The notes beneath the pieces are model-generated. The model was not told the origin of the DNA and made no database searches. It saw only the letters and a list, made by a program, of their open reading frames with translations. The translations under genes and the position numbers were made by a program. A stretch of 64,000 nt of DNA from the NCBI RefSeq assembly GCF_000420945.1, contig NZ_ATVX01000012.1:1-64000 (forward strand). Direction: 5' to 3'. Positions 32,705-41,343 of the stretch are shown here, in pieces; position 1 is the first letter of the stretch, and each line of letters begins with the position of its first letter. This DNA comes from Butyrivibrio sp. VCB2006 (GTDB taxonomy: Bacteria; Bacillota; Clostridia; Lachnospirales; Lachnospiraceae).

Positions 32705-34357
32705 ATGAAAAAGAAGACAACAAAGTTATTTTCAGCAGCACTTGTTCTTGCAATGTCAGCCAGTGTTCTGACAGGTTGCGGAAAAGGTGCTTCAGGCAGT
32801 GGGGCAGCATCAGTTTCAGCGGATGATATCAGTTTTCCGCTGGAAAACAAGGTTACTATCACAGGTACAATCAGCTATCCGTCAGGAACTGAGTCAGAGC
32901 CTAACAACAGAACAATCTTCAAGAGACTTGAGGAAGAGACAAACGTACATGTTGACTGGACAGCTATTTCAAATGATCAGTGGGGCGACAAGATCAAGCT
33001 CAACATGGCTAACAAGAACACACTTACAGATTTTGTATTTAATGCAGGCTTTAGTAACTCAGACCTTATCAGATATGCTGATCAGGGAGTTATCCTTCCT
33101 GTAGAAGAATACATTGACAACAACATGCCTAACCTTAAGGCAGTATTTGATAAGTATCCAGAGTACCGCACAATGTGTGAGGACTCCGAGGGACACATCT
33201 GGGCACTTCCATGGATTGAGCAGCTTGGTTCTAACAAGACAGCTATCCAGACAGTAGGTAATAACTTCACTTACATCAACAAGAAATGGCTTGATTTCCT
33301 CGGACTTCAGACACCTACAACAGTTGATGAATTCGAAGAAGTACTTAAGGCATTCAAGGAGCATGCTTCAGAGCTTCAGGCTGAGTTTGGTATTGAGGGC
33401 GACATCATTCCTATGTCATGCATCATGAACGATCAGGATCCAAGCCTTCTTATTAACGGCTTTGGCGAAGGTTACGGTGACAATGATATCGGACAGCACA
33501 TTGCAGTTACAGATGACAAGAAGGTTATCTGCACAGCAACACAGGAAGGTTTCAAGTCAGGTATGCAGTGGCTTCATAAACTCTATGAAGAGGGACTTAT
33601 CGATCCTGAGTGCTTCACACAGGACTGGTCAACTTATGTAGCTAAGGGTAAGTCACACAGATATGGTGTTTGCTTTACATGGGACGTTGCTAACATTGAT
33701 AACCTTGAAGATTTCGTTCCACTTGCAGCTCTTAAGGCTGATGTTAAGAATGTTACACCTATGAACAGCTCTTTCACATCAGGTTTTGATCGTGGCAGAT
33801 GCGTTGTAACTTCTAAGTGCGAGAATCCTGCATTCGTATGCGCTTGGCTTGATAAGATGTATGATCCATTCCAGTCACCACAGAACAACTGGGGAACATA
33901 TGGCGAGGATGATGAGTTTGATATCTTTGAGCTTTCAACAAATGCAAACGGCGACAAGATGCTCAAGCATGCACCTCTTGGCGATGCTTCTCCTGTAGAA
34001 GTTCGTGAGGCTGAGTGTGTTGGTGGCCCTCTTGCAATCCTTGATGAGTACTACGGCGTATATGTTACATGCCCTGATGATGCGCAGTACCGTCTTGACT
34101 GGATCAAGGAGTACTACACAGACGATATGAACTGCAAGTATGTATATCCTAACGTATTTATGACAGCTGATGATACAGAGGCTCTTACAACTATCCAGAC
34201 AGATCTTATCAGCTATATCAACTCCAGCAGAAGTAACTTCGTTATGAACGGTCTTACAGATGCTGAGTGGGATGAGTACCTCAAGCAGGTTAATGCATAT
34301 GGTCTTGATGAGTATCTCTCTATCTACCAGAAATATCTTGATGAGTTCTATAAGTAA
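32705..34357 (+). CDS. Extracellular sugar-binding lipoprotein of the fructan ABC importer
   Basis: The 550-residue protein has a lipoprotein signal with lipobox LTGC (Cys25), a short Gly/Ser/Ala linker, and a family-1-type solute-binding fold of the large LplA/YtcQ size class. It would be tethered to the outer face of the membrane and hand ligand to the two permeases just upstream. Codons are strongly biased to those of highly expressed genes (CTT, ACA, GAG, AAG), which fits the high level usual for binding proteins. A strong terminator follows. Confidence 0.9.
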   Translation: MKKKTTKLFSAALVLAMSASVLTGCGKGASGSGAASVSADDISFPLENKVTITGTISYPSGTESEPNNRTIFKRLEEETNVHVDWTAISNDQWGDKIKLNMANKNTLTDFVFNAGFSNSDLIRYADQGVILPVEEYIDNNMPNLKAVFDKYPEYRTMCEDSEGHIWALPWIEQLGSNKTAIQTVGNNFTYINKKWLDFLGLQTPTTVDEFEEVLKAFKEHASELQAEFGIEGDIIPMSCIMNDQDPSLLINGFGEGYGDNDIGQHIAVTDDKKVICTATQEGFKSGMQWLHKLYEEGLIDPECFTQDWSTYVAKGKSHRYGVCFTWDVANIDNLEDFVPLAALKADVKNVTPMNSSFTSGFDRGRCVVTSKCENPAFVCAWLDKMYDPFQSPQNNWGTYGEDDEFDIFELSTNANGDKMLKHAPLGDASPVEVREAECVGGPLAILDEYYGVYVTCPDDAQYRLDWIKEYYTDDMNCKYVYPNVFMTADDTEALTTIQTDLISYINSSRSNFVMNGLTDAEWDEYLKQVNAYGLDEYLSIYQKYLDEFYK

Positions 34358-34376
34358 TTCATATAACCGGAAAGGC

Positions 34377-34405
34377 AGGGAGGAGATTTTCTCCTCCCTT
34401 TTTTT
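34377..34405 (+). terminator. Terminator after the binding-protein gene
   Basis: AGGGAGGAGA pairs with TCTCCTCCCT with a 3-nt loop, followed by a run of Ts. It separates the importer genes from GH32, which must be reached by read-through or from its own promoter. Confidence 0.9.
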
Positions 34406-34412
34406 AAAATGA

Positions 34413-34553
34413 ATTTCGGATAATTTCTTTGGACCATGGGAAAAAGAGGAGATTGATACTTTCGATGGGGATGGCTTTTATGCAGCTGTGGGAGCGGATT
34501 GGGAAATTGAGCTTACAGATGCTTTGGAATATGTAATGATTTACGGTAAGTGA
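34413..34553 (+). pseudogene. Relic between the terminator and GH32
   Basis: An open frame without start reads SDNFFGPWEKEEIDTFDGDG and FYAAVGADWEIELTDALEYV, ending MIYGK before a TGA at 34551. It reads like a C-terminal protein end. A similar final motif (AVMIYGEVMGI) ends another fragment at 47463-47521. The family is unknown to me. Confidence 0.35.
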
Positions 34554-34561
34554 GGATAGAA

Positions 34562-36043
34562 ATGAGTGATAAGTTAAACAAGGCACGTGAATATGAAGAG
34601 AAAAAGGAAAAGATGATCGCCCCTGAAATGAGGCCTCTTTTTCATCTGACACCAAGATGTGGATGGATGAATGATCCTAACGGTTTTAGCCTTTATAAGG
34701 GTGAATACCATCTCTTTTACCAATATTATCCATATGAGACAGTATGGGGACCTATGCACTGGGGACATGCGGTTAGTAAGGATCTGATCACATGGGAATA
34801 TTATCCTGCTGCTATAGCTCCTGATATGGAATATGACAAGAACGGTTGCTTTTCAGGTAGTGCCATTGAAATGGAAGATGGCAGACAACTTCTGGTGTAC
34901 ACAGGAGTTCAGAAAATGGAAGATGAAGATGGCAACATCAGAGAGGTTCAGACCCAGTGTGTTGCTTTTGGTGACGGTAAGGATTATGAGAAGTATGCCA
35001 ATAATCCTGTAATTGACAGTACTATGCTTCCTGAGGGCGCCGGCAAATATGACTTCAGAGACCCTAAGGTATGGCGCGAAAATGGCAAATACTACATTGT
35101 AGTTGGCAATAAAACTGAGGATATCGATGGACAGATATTACAGTTTGTAAGTGATGACGGTATCAACTGGTCCTATGATAAGACTGTTATCAAGAACAAC
35201 CACAGATTCGGTGTAATGTGGGAGTGCCCTGATTACTTTAACCACGATGGCAAACAGGTTCTTCTCACAAGTCCTCAGGATATGCTCCCTGAAGAGCTTG
35301 AGTTCCACAACGGAAACGGCACCTTGTGTGTGATAGGAAGTATCGATGAAAATGGAGAATTCTGCGAAGAAAACTGTCAGGCTGTTGACTATGGTATTGA
35401 TTTTTATGCGCCACAGACAATCAAGACTCCTGATGGACGAAGAGTCATGATCGGCTGGATGCAGAACTGGGATACATGCGGAATCAGGCGCGATGACTTC
35501 CCATGGTTTGGCCAGATGAGTATTCCAAGGGAAATAACTATTAAGGATAACAGACTTATTCAGTGGCCTGCCAGAGAGATAGAGAATTATTACGGCAAAA
35601 GAATCAGCAGACAGAATGTACTTATTTCTGATAGTGCTTCACTTTCAAGTATTGAGGGCAGATGCGTAGATATGACAGTAAGAGTCAGATCTACACAGGC
35701 AGAACTTTCATATAAAAAATTTGAAATTCGTTTTGCTGATAATGGCAAGGCTTATTCAACGATTGAATATGACCCTGTTGACAATATTGTTAAGATAGAC
35801 AGAAAGCATTCAGGAAGCAGAAGAGCCATTGTTCATCAGAGAAGATGTAAGGTTGCAGGAAATAAGGGTGAGATTTCACTTAGACTTGTTCTTGACAGAT
35901 ACAGCATGGAGCTCTTCATCAATAATGGACAGCAGGCAATGTCTATGGTAATCCTTACAGATGTCAGAGCTGAAGGTATCAGTTTTAAGGCAGTTGGAGA
36001 ACTTCTTATGGATGTTACTATGTATGAGCTTGAGAGGAAATAA
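34562..36043 (+). CDS. Glycoside hydrolase family 32 (sucrose/fructan hydrolase)
   Basis: ATG 34562 is 6 bp after GAGGA; the in-frame GTG at 34550 overlaps that site. The 493-residue protein has the five-blade propeller motifs of GH32: WMNDPNG with nucleophile Asp38, WGHAVSKDLITW, FRDPKVW (transition-state Asp) and the acid/base Glu221 in WECPD, plus a C-terminal beta-sandwich. It hydrolyses beta-fructosides such as sucrose, sucrose-6-phosphate, kestose or inulin fragments. No signal peptide, so it acts on imported substrate. The fructokinase follows after 3 bp. Confidence 0.95.
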   Translation: MSDKLNKAREYEEKKEKMIAPEMRPLFHLTPRCGWMNDPNGFSLYKGEYHLFYQYYPYETVWGPMHWGHAVSKDLITWEYYPAAIAPDMEYDKNGCFSGSAIEMEDGRQLLVYTGVQKMEDEDGNIREVQTQCVAFGDGKDYEKYANNPVIDSTMLPEGAGKYDFRDPKVWRENGKYYIVVGNKTEDIDGQILQFVSDDGINWSYDKTVIKNNHRFGVMWECPDYFNHDGKQVLLTSPQDMLPEELEFHNGNGTLCVIGSIDENGEFCEENCQAVDYGIDFYAPQTIKTPDGRRVMIGWMQNWDTCGIRRDDFPWFGQMSIPREITIKDNRLIQWPAREIENYYGKRISRQNVLISDSASLSSIEGRCVDMTVRVRSTQAELSYKKFEIRFADNGKAYSTIEYDPVDNIVKIDRKHSGSRRAIVHQRRCKVAGNKGEISLRLVLDRYSMELFINNGQQAMSMVILTDVRAEGISFKAVGELLMDVTMYELERK

Positions 36044-36046
36044 CTT

Positions 36047-37012
36047 ATGAAAAAAGATGTAGTTGCGCTGGGGGAGTTGCTTATTGATTTTACAGGAAGC
36101 GGAGACAGCAACCAGGGAAATCCTTTATTTGAGGCTAATCCAGGCGGAGCACCCTGTAATGTGCTGTCAATGCTTCAGAATTTAGGAGGCAGCACAGCTT
36201 TTATCGGCAAGGTTGGAAGCGACTTTTTCGGAAGGATGTTAAAAGAGAGAATTGAAAAGCAGGGTATAGACTCTACCGGACTTGTCTTTGACGAGGAGGT
36301 AAATACTACCCTTGCATTTGTAAATAAACTTCCAAATGGAGACAGAGATTTTTCTTTTTACAGAAAGCCCGGAGCAGACATGATGCTGACAGCAGAGGAT
36401 GTTGAGAAGAATGCTGATCTTATCAGGAATGCAGATGTATTTCATCTTGGAACACTGTCAATGACAGACGAACCTGCAAGAGAGGCAACTGTCAGAGCTG
36501 TTACAATAGCTAAAGAGAGCGGAGCAGTCATATCTTTTGATCCAAATTACAGAGAACCTTTATGGAAGAACGTAGATGATGCAATAGATGCTATGAAATA
36601 TGGCTTTGAAAACTGTGATATCCTGAAAATTTCAGATAATGAGATTGAGCTTTTTACAGGCCTTAAGGATATAGAGGCAGGAGCAAGGAAAATAAAGAGA
36701 GACTTTGGTATTCCAATCGTGTTTGCCACACTTGGACCTGAAGGAAGTATAGCTCTTTACAAAGATATGGTGATCAAAAAAGACGGGTACAGAAATCCTG
36801 CTACTATAGAGACTACAGGAGCAGGCGATACCTTCTGTGCCTGTGCCATAGATTACGTTCATAGAAACGGACTTGATAATCTGACAAAAGACGGATTGTT
36901 TGAATGCCTGTCGTTTGCAAACGCTGCGGCATCAATTATAACCACCAGAAAAGGTGCGCTTTCTGTAATGCCAACCAAAGAAGAAATAACAGCTTTTCTA
37001 ACAAACAAGTAA
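36047..37012 (+). CDS. Fructokinase, PfkB family
   Basis: The 321-residue protein has both PfkB signatures: GGAPCNVLSMLQNLGGSTAFIGKVGSDFFG near the N-terminus and the anion-hole motif ETTGAGDTFCACAIDYV with the catalytic Asp. It begins VVALGELLIDFTGSG as in bacterial fructokinases. It phosphorylates fructose released by the GH32 enzyme to fructose-6-phosphate for glycolysis. It sits 3 bp after GH32, and a terminator follows. Confidence 0.92.
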   Translation: MKKDVVALGELLIDFTGSGDSNQGNPLFEANPGGAPCNVLSMLQNLGGSTAFIGKVGSDFFGRMLKERIEKQGIDSTGLVFDEEVNTTLAFVNKLPNGDRDFSFYRKPGADMMLTAEDVEKNADLIRNADVFHLGTLSMTDEPAREATVRAVTIAKESGAVISFDPNYREPLWKNVDDAIDAMKYGFENCDILKISDNEIELFTGLKDIEAGARKIKRDFGIPIVFATLGPEGSIALYKDMVIKKDGYRNPATIETTGAGDTFCACAIDYVHRNGLDNLTKDGLFECLSFANAAASIITTRKGALSVMPTKEEITAFLTNK

Positions 37013-37034
37013 TGATAAGAACAAAGAATATGAG

Positions 37035-37063
37035 GCTCGGTACATTGTACCGAGTCTTTTTTT
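37035..37063 (+). terminator. Terminator of the fructan locus
   Basis: GCTCGGTAC pairs with GTACCGAGT around ATT, followed by CTTTTTTT. Confidence 0.9.
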
Positions 37064-37197
37064 GCAAAGGCTTGAATATTGAAGAGTATAGAAGAAATAC
37101 TTATACTAAGCGTAAGGCATATATATACAAATCGAAGGTTGTCGAGATAATTGAAGTCGATTCTTATGTTGATTTTAGTACGGAGGGAAGGAAAAAG

Positions 37198-37857
37198 ATG
37201 AAATACCAATACAAAGAAATGCCGGAATCTATGAAGGGGACATACGGAGAATTTGCAAAAAACTTCGGCTTTGATTGGAAAGAGTTTATTATGGGAATCC
37301 CGACGCCGATGTTCCTTGTCACAACATATAAATCTAACGGACAGCCCAATGCTACGATGCAGTCATGGGCAGGGTTTACGAGTGCGAATCATGGATGCGG
37401 GTATTACGTGATTCTATGCAGCGTGAATAAGTGTGGACATCTTTACCAAAGCCTAAATGAAAAGAAGGCAGCAGTGCTGAATTTCATGTCTTCTGATTTA
37501 TACAAAGCCTGCATGAAGACGATACAGAATAATCAGCTCGAGGCAGATGAGATAACTGCATCAGGGCTTACTGTGGAGAAAGCTTCATGGATAGAAGCGC
37601 CGATGGTCGCTGAATGTTTCATGAACCTTGAGTGCAAGTATTTGTGGGAGAAAGAAATCGTACCGGGTGATGATCATGTTATGATTTGCCTTGAAGTTGT
37701 AGGCGGGCATATAGAGAAGGATTATATAGAGAATATGTTCAGAGACAAAGGGATTCTTTACAATGTCCATTATCCTATAAATCCGGAAAATGTGAAAGAA
37801 AAAGGCTGCGATTATGTAGCTGCACTTAGGAAAGTAAATCAATCCTACGAATATTGA
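37198..37857 (+). CDS. Flavin reductase-like protein (split-barrel FMN-binding)
   Basis: ATG 37198 follows GGAGGGAAGG; the open frame continues 98 codons upstream but crosses the fructokinase terminator, so that part is not coding. The 219-residue protein begins with a short helical lead, then FIMGIPTPMFLVTTYKSNGQPNATMQSW, the FMN-binding strand and loop of flavoredoxin/flavin reductase-like proteins, and YYVILCSVNKCGHLYQSL. It probably binds FMN and reduces flavins or other acceptors. Its partner is unknown. Confidence 0.85.
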   Translation: MKYQYKEMPESMKGTYGEFAKNFGFDWKEFIMGIPTPMFLVTTYKSNGQPNATMQSWAGFTSANHGCGYYVILCSVNKCGHLYQSLNEKKAAVLNFMSSDLYKACMKTIQNNQLEADEITASGLTVEKASWIEAPMVAECFMNLECKYLWEKEIVPGDDHVMICLEVVGGHIEKDYIENMFRDKGILYNVHYPINPENVKEKGCDYVAALRKVNQSYEY

Positions 37858-37883
37858 TCATATACAAGGCAGCGTAATGCTAA

Positions 37884-38081
37884 AGCAGTGATAAATTCGG
37901 ATTTACGAAAAGAGAGCTTGAACTCGGATACCTTAAAGTGTCGGGGTTTTCAAACCATAGAATTGTTTATATGCTTGGGATTTCTGAACAGACAGTAAAA
38001 AATCATTTCACTCACATATATGAGAAGGCATGGGTTCCCGTAAGAAAAGAATTCCAAGAGTTGTTCACACAGGATAAATAA
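37884..38081 (+). pseudogene. LuxR-type HTH relic
   Basis: The frame, lacking a start codon, reads DKFGFTKRELELGYLKVSGF and continues SNHRIVYMLGISEQTVKNHF, ending EFQELFTQDK. It is a close duplicate of the intact 80-residue HTH protein at 40720-40962 (for example MLGISEQTVKNHFTHIYEKA is shared exactly). The first 15 or so residues and the membrane-protein partner gene found there are missing. Confidence 0.8.
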
Positions 38082-38777
38082 ATGCTTATGAAAAAATCTT
38101 TTAAAAAAGCCATTGTCGGAATCATCATATTTAACTGCTTTCTGATAATTGCTGCCATTTGCGGAAAAATACAGAGCAGATTCGTTTATGAAGATCATCT
38201 TGATGAGCCTTTGATCACAGTTGATGATACCGAGATTACCTTAAGAGAATTTGGATATTACATATATGAAGTAGAAGAGTTTGTGCAGAACCAGGCTCTT
38301 TTGTATGATCCTGAGAATCCAAAGCACTGGTGGAATACCCACTTTTCAGCCGGCATGGATTCTCAGTTTGTCTGTGATTACGCCAAGAAGGTGGCAGTTA
38401 GCACTTGTATATCAGATGAGATTTATTATAAAAGAGCTCTTTCTGAAGGAGTTGTATTAAGTAGCGCGGAAGAAAAACAAGCAATGGTCGAAGCAAAGAT
38501 GCTCTTAAGCAGCATGACCGGGAATCAGCTTGCAAGAACAGGGTTGGATGAAAGCATCCTCACTAATATGCGGATAAAACATGCTCTTGCAGTAAAATAT
38601 GCCCAATTTCTTGTAAATACCTGTGATTTATCAGGATATTCCGAAGACCCAGAAAAGCTTCTAAACTGGGACGGCGTGTATTATCAAGAAAAGATTCTAC
38701 CGGAACATACAGTAAAGACTAATGATAAGGTTCTGGATAAAATAACGTTGGGAAAAATAACAGTGAATTATGAGTGA
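38082..38777 (+). CDS. Membrane-anchored SurA_N-like protein
   Basis: The 231-residue protein starts with a basic tip and one hydrophobic helix (AIVGIIIFNCFLIIAAICG), then an extracellular part opening VDDTEITLREFGYYIYEVE, the strand-helix pattern of SurA_N/PrsA-type chaperone N-domains. The remainder is helical; no parvulin domain is seen. It would sit on the outer face of the membrane, possibly as a folding helper or a secreted-protein partner. ATG 38088 is an alternative start. The 226 bp downstream contain only short relic-like frames (for example EGIIDLKRILDRAVDLMWPE). Confidence 0.55.
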   Translation: MLMKKSFKKAIVGIIIFNCFLIIAAICGKIQSRFVYEDHLDEPLITVDDTEITLREFGYYIYEVEEFVQNQALLYDPENPKHWWNTHFSAGMDSQFVCDYAKKVAVSTCISDEIYYKRALSEGVVLSSAEEKQAMVEAKMLLSSMTGNQLARTGLDESILTNMRIKHALAVKYAQFLVNTCDLSGYSEDPEKLLNWDGVYYQEKILPEHTVKTNDKVLDKITLGKITVNYE

Positions 38778-39003
38778 TGATATAGTACATTAAATTGTGG
38801 GATACTAATAGACCGGGTGCTGAAGGAACTTGAGGCTATGAAAGCAAAGCTTATTATAAAGCTGGATAGCCCTTTACTATTGCTTTTTAAACCTGCCCAA
38901 AGAGGGTATTATTGATTTGAAAAGAATTTTGGACAGGGCAGTTGACTTGATGTGGCCGGAAAAGCCATAAAGATGGAATACTGATGGAAAGGAGCTATCT
39001 GCT

Positions 39004-39771
39004 ATGTGGAATATAATCATCATTCCGTTCATCGGAACAGCGCTGGGAGCGGCCAGCGTATTTTTGTTTAAAAAAGAGATGGGGCAGAAAATGCAGCGTG
39101 CCCTTACAGGTTTTGCATCAGGAGTGATGGTGTCCGCATCTTTTTTCAGCCTCCTACTTCCTGCACTTGATCAGACTGCAGATATGGGAAAACTTGGGTT
39201 TCTTCCTGTGTCGGTCGGATTTGGGATAGGTATGCTTTTTTTGTTGGTAATGGATATGGTGACACCCCACATGCATTTGGATAAAAATGAGGAAGGCCCA
39301 AGGAGCGGACTTAAGAGAACAACAAAGCTTGTCCTTGCGGTTACTATCCATAATCTACCTGAAGGAATGGCAGTAGGAATAGTATGTGCAGGCTGGCTTT
39401 ACGGGAACAGCACAATCTCTTTTACGGGAGCACTGGCTCTGGCAATCGGTATTGCAATACAGAACTTCCCTGAAGGCGCAATTGTTTCAATGCCGCTTTT
39501 GGGCGAGGGCGTTCCCAAAGGAAAGACCTTCCTTTATGGAGTTTTGTCCGGAATTGTTGAACCCATAGGTGCACTTTTAGTCATTGCTGCATCAGGATTG
39601 TTTATTCCGTTGATGCCATATCTTTTGAGTTTTGCAGCAGGAGCCATGATATATGTTGTAGTAGAGGAACTCATTCCTGAAATGTCCGAGGGTGAGCATT
39701 CGAATATCGGAACAATATCTTTTGCCATGGGTTTCATACTTATGATGGCCCTGGACGTAGGATTAGGGTGA
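39004..39771 (+). CDS. ZIP-family metal transporter
   Basis: The 255-residue membrane protein has about eight spans with the metal-binding helices HNLPEGMAVG (residues about 117-126) and QNFPEGAIVSMPL plus EPIGALL, the signatures of ZIP transporters. It imports Zn2+ or other divalent cations into the cytoplasm. AAAGGAGC lies before the ATG. An MGMT-like gene follows about 50 bp later. Confidence 0.92.
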   Translation: MWNIIIIPFIGTALGAASVFLFKKEMGQKMQRALTGFASGVMVSASFFSLLLPALDQTADMGKLGFLPVSVGFGIGMLFLLVMDMVTPHMHLDKNEEGPRSGLKRTTKLVLAVTIHNLPEGMAVGIVCAGWLYGNSTISFTGALALAIGIAIQNFPEGAIVSMPLLGEGVPKGKTFLYGVLSGIVEPIGALLVIAASGLFIPLMPYLLSFAAGAMIYVVVEELIPEMSEGEHSNIGTISFAMGFILMMALDVGLG

Positions 39772-39822
39772 AGATAGGATGAAATAACAGAGTTGCGTGT
39801 AGCTAAAGGGGAGAAGAACCTT

Positions 39823-40152
39823 ATGAAAACAAGAGAAGATGCTCTAAGTGATTCTCCTACAAAAAGAATATATGAGGCAGTAAAGAAAATTCCAAAAGGA
39901 AAAGTAGCCACCTATGCGGATGTGGCGGAAATGGCTGGCGATAGGAAGATGGCCAGAGCTGTAGGAAATGCACTTCATAAAAATCCTGATCCAAGTACAA
40001 TACCTTGTCACCGTGTTGTAAATTCCAAGGGTGAACTTGCCGGAGAATATGCCTTTGGCGGGGCATGGAAGCAGGGGCAGATACTGGAAAGTGAAGGAGT
40101 GGAGGTCAACCAGGGCAAGGTGAATTTAGAGAAATACAGAATTAAGCTCTAA
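39823..40152 (+). CDS. MGMT-family DNA repair / alkyltransferase-like protein
   Basis: ATG 39823 has GGGGAGAAG upstream; the in-frame TTG at 39793 is less likely. The 109-residue protein is the C-terminal Ada/Ogt DNA-binding domain alone: IPKGKVATYADVAEMAG, the arginine finger region ARAVGNALHKNP and the active-site IPCHRVV with Cys62. It keeps the acceptor cysteine, so it could accept alkyl groups from O6-alkylguanine, although the N-terminal domain of full-length Ogt is absent, as in other short clostridial members. Confidence 0.85.
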   Translation: MKTREDALSDSPTKRIYEAVKKIPKGKVATYADVAEMAGDRKMARAVGNALHKNPDPSTIPCHRVVNSKGELAGEYAFGGAWKQGQILESEGVEVNQGKVNLEKYRIKL

Positions 40153-40249
40153 TGAACTATGAAGTATAAAAAGGTACTATATAATTCCGTATAGGTTTGT
40201 GGTAAGGTCAAATTAGGAACAGAGATTTATGTTTGAAAGGAGACCTGCC

Positions 40250-40723
40250 ATGAAGAATATCAGATTGGTTTTGATAGGAGAATTGATACTGTTTATAGCT
40301 GTATTTATGCTCAATGTTTTAGGTGGTAGTTGGGGAATGTCTGCAGTCCTTTGGTTCCTTGATTTACCGTCGCTGCTTCTTATAATACTAATCTTCATTC
40401 CCGGATTACTGATCATGGGAGAATGGAAAGATTTCTTAAAAGCATTTTCTGTTGGCATCAAGCCCTATAGCCTTTTGGAACTCAAAAACATAATAGGAGC
40501 CGTCGAAGCGGCCCAAAAACTTACGGTATATGCAGCTCTTTTTGCAATTATCATATCAGGGGTTCTTGTGATGGGTAGGCTTGACGATCCTTCTATAATA
40601 GGCCCCAATCTGGCAGTGTGTTTTCTGGCCGGATTATATGCAGTCATTATCGAGTTCCTGCTCCTTCCGCTAAGGCTTAATGCAGAGCGGAAGATGAATG
40701 AAGAAATGGATCTTGGAGAATGA
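40250..40723 (+). CDS. Four-span membrane protein paired with a LuxR HTH
   Basis: ATG 40250 has AAAGGAG 8 bp upstream. The 157-residue protein has hydrophobic segments at about 5-25, 33-53, 90-112 and 120-140 and a charged middle and end. The layout (AVEAAQKLTVYAALFAIIISGVL, LAVCFLAGLYAVIIEFLLLPL) recalls MotA/ExbB-like proteins, but no clear motif confirms that. Its stop overlaps the start of a small HTH protein by ATGA, which suggests a membrane sensor with a cytoplasmic DNA-binding partner. Confidence 0.6.
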   Translation: MKNIRLVLIGELILFIAVFMLNVLGGSWGMSAVLWFLDLPSLLLIILIFIPGLLIMGEWKDFLKAFSVGIKPYSLLELKNIIGAVEAAQKLTVYAALFAIIISGVLVMGRLDDPSIIGPNLAVCFLAGLYAVIIEFLLLPLRLNAERKMNEEMDLGE

Positions 40724-40962
40724 TGGAAAAAGAGATAACAAAAGAGCATTATCTCAAAGTTACTCAGAAATTCGGCCTTACAAGGCGTGAGCTGGAACTG
40801 GGCTTTCTAAAGGTGTCCGGATTCTCCAACAGAAGAATAGCATATATGCTTGGAATATCAGAGCAGACTGTTAAAAACCATTTTACGCATATCTACGAGA
40901 AAGCCTGGGTTCCCGGGAAAAAGGAATTCAAGGAATTGTTTGAAACAGATAATCCTGCATGA
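40720..40962 (+). CDS. Stand-alone LuxR-type HTH protein
   Basis: The 80-residue protein is nearly all LuxR/GerE HTH: GLTRRELELGFLKVSGFSNRRIAYMLGISEQTVKNHFTHIYEKAWV. No receiver or sensor domain is present. It overlaps the membrane protein gene at its start, so the two are made together. A decayed duplicate lies at 37884-38081. It probably regulates transcription in response to the membrane partner; targets are unknown. Confidence 0.82.
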   Translation: MMEKEITKEHYLKVTQKFGLTRRELELGFLKVSGFSNRRIAYMLGISEQTVKNHFTHIYEKAWVPGKKEFKELFETDNPA

Positions 40963-40979
40963 ATTCTGCAAGAAATGTG

Positions 40980-41009
40980 TTGACAGCCTTCCAAGGCCTT
41001 TGCTACAAT
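40980..41009 (+). promoter_or_regulatory. Promoter of the thrS leader
   Basis: TTGACA (40980-40985) and TACAAT (41004-41009) are 18 bp apart, with the T-box leader starting about 20 bp later. Confidence 0.75.
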
Positions 41010-41030
41010 CACTTCAATAACATAAGAAAA

Positions 41031-41282
41031 GCATTGACGGAAAGAGTAGTTTGCGATGAATCATCCAGAGAGAGTAACATTTGGTGGAAGTTACTTATGA
41101 GGATAGCAGGCGAAAACCATTCCTGAGCTGTAATGCCCAATTAGTGATTATATCTAACAGTAAGCATTATCGTAGGCCTGCGTTAAAGGATAGGATTTGA
41201 TAGAATCTGAAGTAAAAAGTTAAGGTGGAACCGTGCGTAATGCACCCTTAAGATCAGTAGATCTTTTGGGTGCTTTTTTTAT
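41031..41282 (+). promoter_or_regulatory. T-box riboswitch controlling thrS
   Basis: The leader has the T-box order: stem I base with GGAAAGAGTAGT, AGAGAG motif (41071-41076 region), a specifier loop where ACC (41116-41118, threonine) is placed after GCGAAA, and the T-box GGTGGAACCGTGCG (41224-41237). The terminator GCACCC/GGGTGC (41242-41273) with an inner AAGATC/GATCTT stem and T-tract competes with the antiterminator. Uncharged tRNA-Thr would bind the specifier and TGGA bulge and allow transcription into thrS. Confidence 0.93.
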
Positions 41283-41343
41283 TCCTTTTTCTTATGTTGT
41301 TGCCAAACAGTAAACATTTCAAAAATGAAAGGAGCAACACATC

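Noticed and set aside
36904..37197. N-terminal extension of the flavin reductase frame with CxxC-like cysteines
   Set aside because: It overlaps the fructokinase end and crosses that gene's terminator. A strong ribosome site precedes ATG 37198.
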